64,000 nucleotides of DNA, from assembly GCA_030849965.1 (NCBI GenBank), contig JAVDKL010000001.1, forward strand, positions 1,966,554 to 2,030,553, read 5' to 3'. Below are positions 62,415-64,000 of this stretch, in pieces (position 1 is the first letter of the stretch; each line of letters opens with the position of its first letter). The DNA is from Schauerella fraxinea (GTDB taxonomy: Bacteria > Pseudomonadota > Gammaproteobacteria > Burkholderiales > Burkholderiaceae_B). A program made the translations under genes and the position numbers. The notes under the pieces were generated by a model. The model had not been told where the DNA came from, did not search any database, and saw only the letters and a list, made by a program, of their open reading frames with translations.

Positions 62415-62823
62415 TTGGCTGATCGCTCTACGACATTGACTGCCCTTTTTTCTAATCTCAGAACCGCATCTGTGAGACAACGATCCAACCATGTGAACGC
62501 CCCGACCAAAGTTAGTAAATCTGAAAAATCCAATGTGCCGATTTGACAAGCAAGGGGGCGCATCTGTCGAAGAACATGTAGCGACAACCAACACCGTAGG
62601 TTCCGAGCAGGCTCGCAAGCTTCAGGGTGAATATTCCGATGATCCACCATGAACGGCAGACTCTCGCCAGCAGCGAACATTACAATCGCGCTAAGGTCGC
62701 TCTTTGCGAACCTGACAGGCGCACGATAAATCCCCTCATAAAGTACGAAAATTTCGACTCACGAACTATCGTCGCGCCCATCCAAAAATAAATATACAAA
62801 CTAACTGCTGCGCAATCTGCTTG
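62415..62823. other. Gap between the HEPN gene and pirin
   Basis: No supportable gene. A minus-strand frame at 62411-62680 could encode 89 residues (MFAAGESLPFMVDHRNIHPE onward), abutting the HEPN stop, with no recognisable family and no clear ribosome site. The right part is AT-rich (AAAAATAAATATACAAAC at 62785 onward), which probably marks the end of the island or a promoter. Confidence 0.35.
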
Positions 62824-63693
62824 CTAAACCGCCCTCAAATCCGGCACCGCACCAAACTTCCCATCGTAATAATCGCGCGCTGCCTGAGCAATTTCCTCAC
62901 GCGTATTCATAACAAACGGCCCCTGCGCAACCACCGGCTCAGCAAGCGGCGCAGCATACCCATACAACAACCGCGCATCGGTCACTGCGGCAACCTGCAC
63001 GTCATCGCCATCATCATTCAGCTCGACCAGTTGCCAAGGTGCCACCGCACCTCCGCCGATCGACACCTCACCCGAAACCACATACATGAACACCGCCTGC
63101 CCCGCCGGTGCCGGCAAGGTCACTTCGCCACCCGCGCGCAGCGAAACCGTTGTCATCGTCACCCCAGTCAACGAAGCCACGGGCCCCGTCACACCAATCA
63201 CCTCACCCGCAATCACATCCACCGTCACGCGCCCCTCATCAAGCGTAACGACCGGGATATCCTTGCGCTGCAGCCCGGTATATGCCGGCGCGGTCATCTT
63301 CAAGCGGCTCGGCAAATTCACCCACAACTGCAAGATCTCCAACGGTCCACCCGATCGCTTAAACGACGAAGGCGACACCTCGGCGTGGATCAGGCCCGAC
63401 CCCGCCGTCATCCATTGCACGCCGCCGGCATGAATCACGCTGGCATGCCCGCCACTATCGAGATGCGCCAGATCACCCTCGAGAATGAACGTGACCGTTT
63501 CAAATCCGCGATGCGGATGCGGTCCGAACGGCAGGCCCTGATTATTCGGCTCGTATTGCATCGGGCCATGATGATTGAGAAACAGAAACGGATCCAACTG
63601 CGCCAGACGCGGGCCGGGCAAGGGACGGCGCGTGACGAGATCGCCGATATCATCGCGATGGGCGGGATGCAGTGTGCGGACAGTACGGCTCAT
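62824..63693 (-). CDS. Pirin-family protein
   Basis: A 289-residue bicupin of the pirin family. The metal ligands are present in PFGPHPHRGFETVTF (two His) and GLIHAEVS (His, Glu). Bacterial pirins such as YhhW have quercetinase activity or act as redox-linked regulators. The N-terminus LARLDPFLFLNHHGP-like segment is typical. Stands alone, at the right border of the accessory island. Confidence 0.92.
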   Translation of the reverse strand: MSRTVRTLHPAHRDDIGDLVTRRPLPGPRLAQLDPFLFLNHHGPMQYEPNNQGLPFGPHPHRGFETVTFILEGDLAHLDSGGHASVIHAGGVQWMTAGSGLIHAEVSPSSFKRSGGPLEILQLWVNLPSRLKMTAPAYTGLQRKDIPVVTLDEGRVTVDVIAGEVIGVTGPVASLTGVTMTTVSLRAGGEVTLPAPAGQAVFMYVVSGEVSIGGGAVAPWQLVELNDDGDDVQVAAVTDARLLYGYAAPLAEPVVAQGPFVMNTREEIAQAARDYYDGKFGAVPDLRAV

Positions 63694-63775
63694 GTAAACC
63701 TCTTGGCGAGAGCACAGGATTCGCGCGCAGCGCTAGAATCGACGGCTTCATTTGAATACCAAAAGGATACCCGCC

Positions 63776-64000
63776 ATGGAACCCGACGTCGTCGAGCGGC
63801 TGACTATTCAGCACACGCGCACCATCAACAGCTTGATTTTTCAGTTGTTGGCCACGCGCCAGGCGTTGCACGCCGTGATGGCCACAGTGCCGGATCCGGA
63901 TCACGTGGCGAGTGTGTTTGAGAAGCAGGTGGCGGATACGCTCAGCGATCTGAGCCAAGAGCCCGATCAGGCATATCTCGCGGAAGCGTATGCGCAAAGC
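63776..64000 (+). CDS. Partial gene running off the right edge, unidentified
   Basis: An open frame of 75 codons continues to the window end. AAAAGGAT lies 8 bases before the ATG at 63776. The visible residues (MEPDVVERLTIQHTRTINSL, then FQLLATRQALHAVMATVP) suggest a helical cytoplasmic protein; I do not recognise the family. Divergent from pirin. Confidence 0.65.
   Translation, partial: MEPDVVERLTIQHTRTINSLIFQLLATRQALHAVMATVPDPDHVASVFEKQVADTLSDLSQEPDQAYLAEAYAQS

Noticed and set aside
62411-62680. 89-residue minus-strand gene after the HEPN gene
   Set aside because: No family, no ribosome site, and only weak coding character; kept only as a note on the gap.

Overview
The window looks like a chromosomal segment of a GC-rich beta-proteobacterium, most likely an Alcaligenaceae-type Burkholderiales (Bordetella/Achromobacter/Pusillimonas relatives). 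This is inferred from five orphan Bug-family (tripartite tricarboxylate transporter) periplasmic receptors without TctA/TctB partners, many LysR regulators next to short catabolic operons, and several FAD-dependent amine/amino-acid oxidases. No rRNA, tRNA, CRISPR array or intact insertion sequence was seen.

Layout. 0.2-4.1 kb: a two-component flavin monooxygenase pair (reductase plus luciferase-like oxygenase), a divergent LysR and an SMP-30 lactonase. 4.3-12.4 kb: a tightly coupled acyl-CoA catabolic operon (enoyl-CoA hydratase, ADP-forming acyl-CoA ligase, two acyl-CoA dehydrogenases, two SDRs, one with a degenerate second SDR-like half, and a Bug receptor). 12.6-18 kb: NAD(P)-binding protein, a 29-residue membrane peptide coupled to an SPFH protein, TetR, a Tm-1-like/PEP-hydrolase-like pair, and a GNAT. 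18.1-23 kb: M48 membrane protease facing a LemA-DUF2207 operon. 23.2-28.7 kb: aldo/keto reductase, then a minus-strand operon of split AtuA (large and small parts), Bug receptor and SDR, with a divergent LysR.

29-37.1 kb: a complete polyamine/opine-type ABC importer followed by a three-subunit FAD/2Fe-2S oxidase resembling HcnABC or opine oxidase, a RidA imine hydrolase and a LysR. This reads as one uptake-and-oxidation module for an amine or N-substituted amino acid. 37.2-44.6 kb: Bug receptor plus amine oxidase, CocE-type hydrolase, LysR, D-amino-acid-oxidase-like protein, flavin reductase. 44.6-48 kb: a NemR/NemA electrophile-response locus in which an identical 16-bp dyad sits in front of both nemR and nemA. 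48-57.3 kb: LysR broken by an in-frame stop, hydroxyacid dehydrogenase plus Bug, SnoaL-like and metal-ligand-less MBL-fold proteins with a divergent LysR, epimerase, XRE-cupin regulator, class II aldolase plus Bug.

57.3-62.8 kb is an AT-richer accessory island: two membrane proteins of unknown function (one with a Gly/Asn-rich N-terminus and a Cys-cluster tail), a small winged-helix-like protein, a frameshifted tyrosine integrase, and a translationally coupled DUF262 + HEPN RNase pair that is the best candidate for a defence system here. Core-like genes resume with a pirin and a partial gene running off the right edge. A recurring oddity is short degenerate tandem repeats (9-16 bp units, different at each locus) in gaps and at gene 3' ends, sometimes running into the coding sequence.
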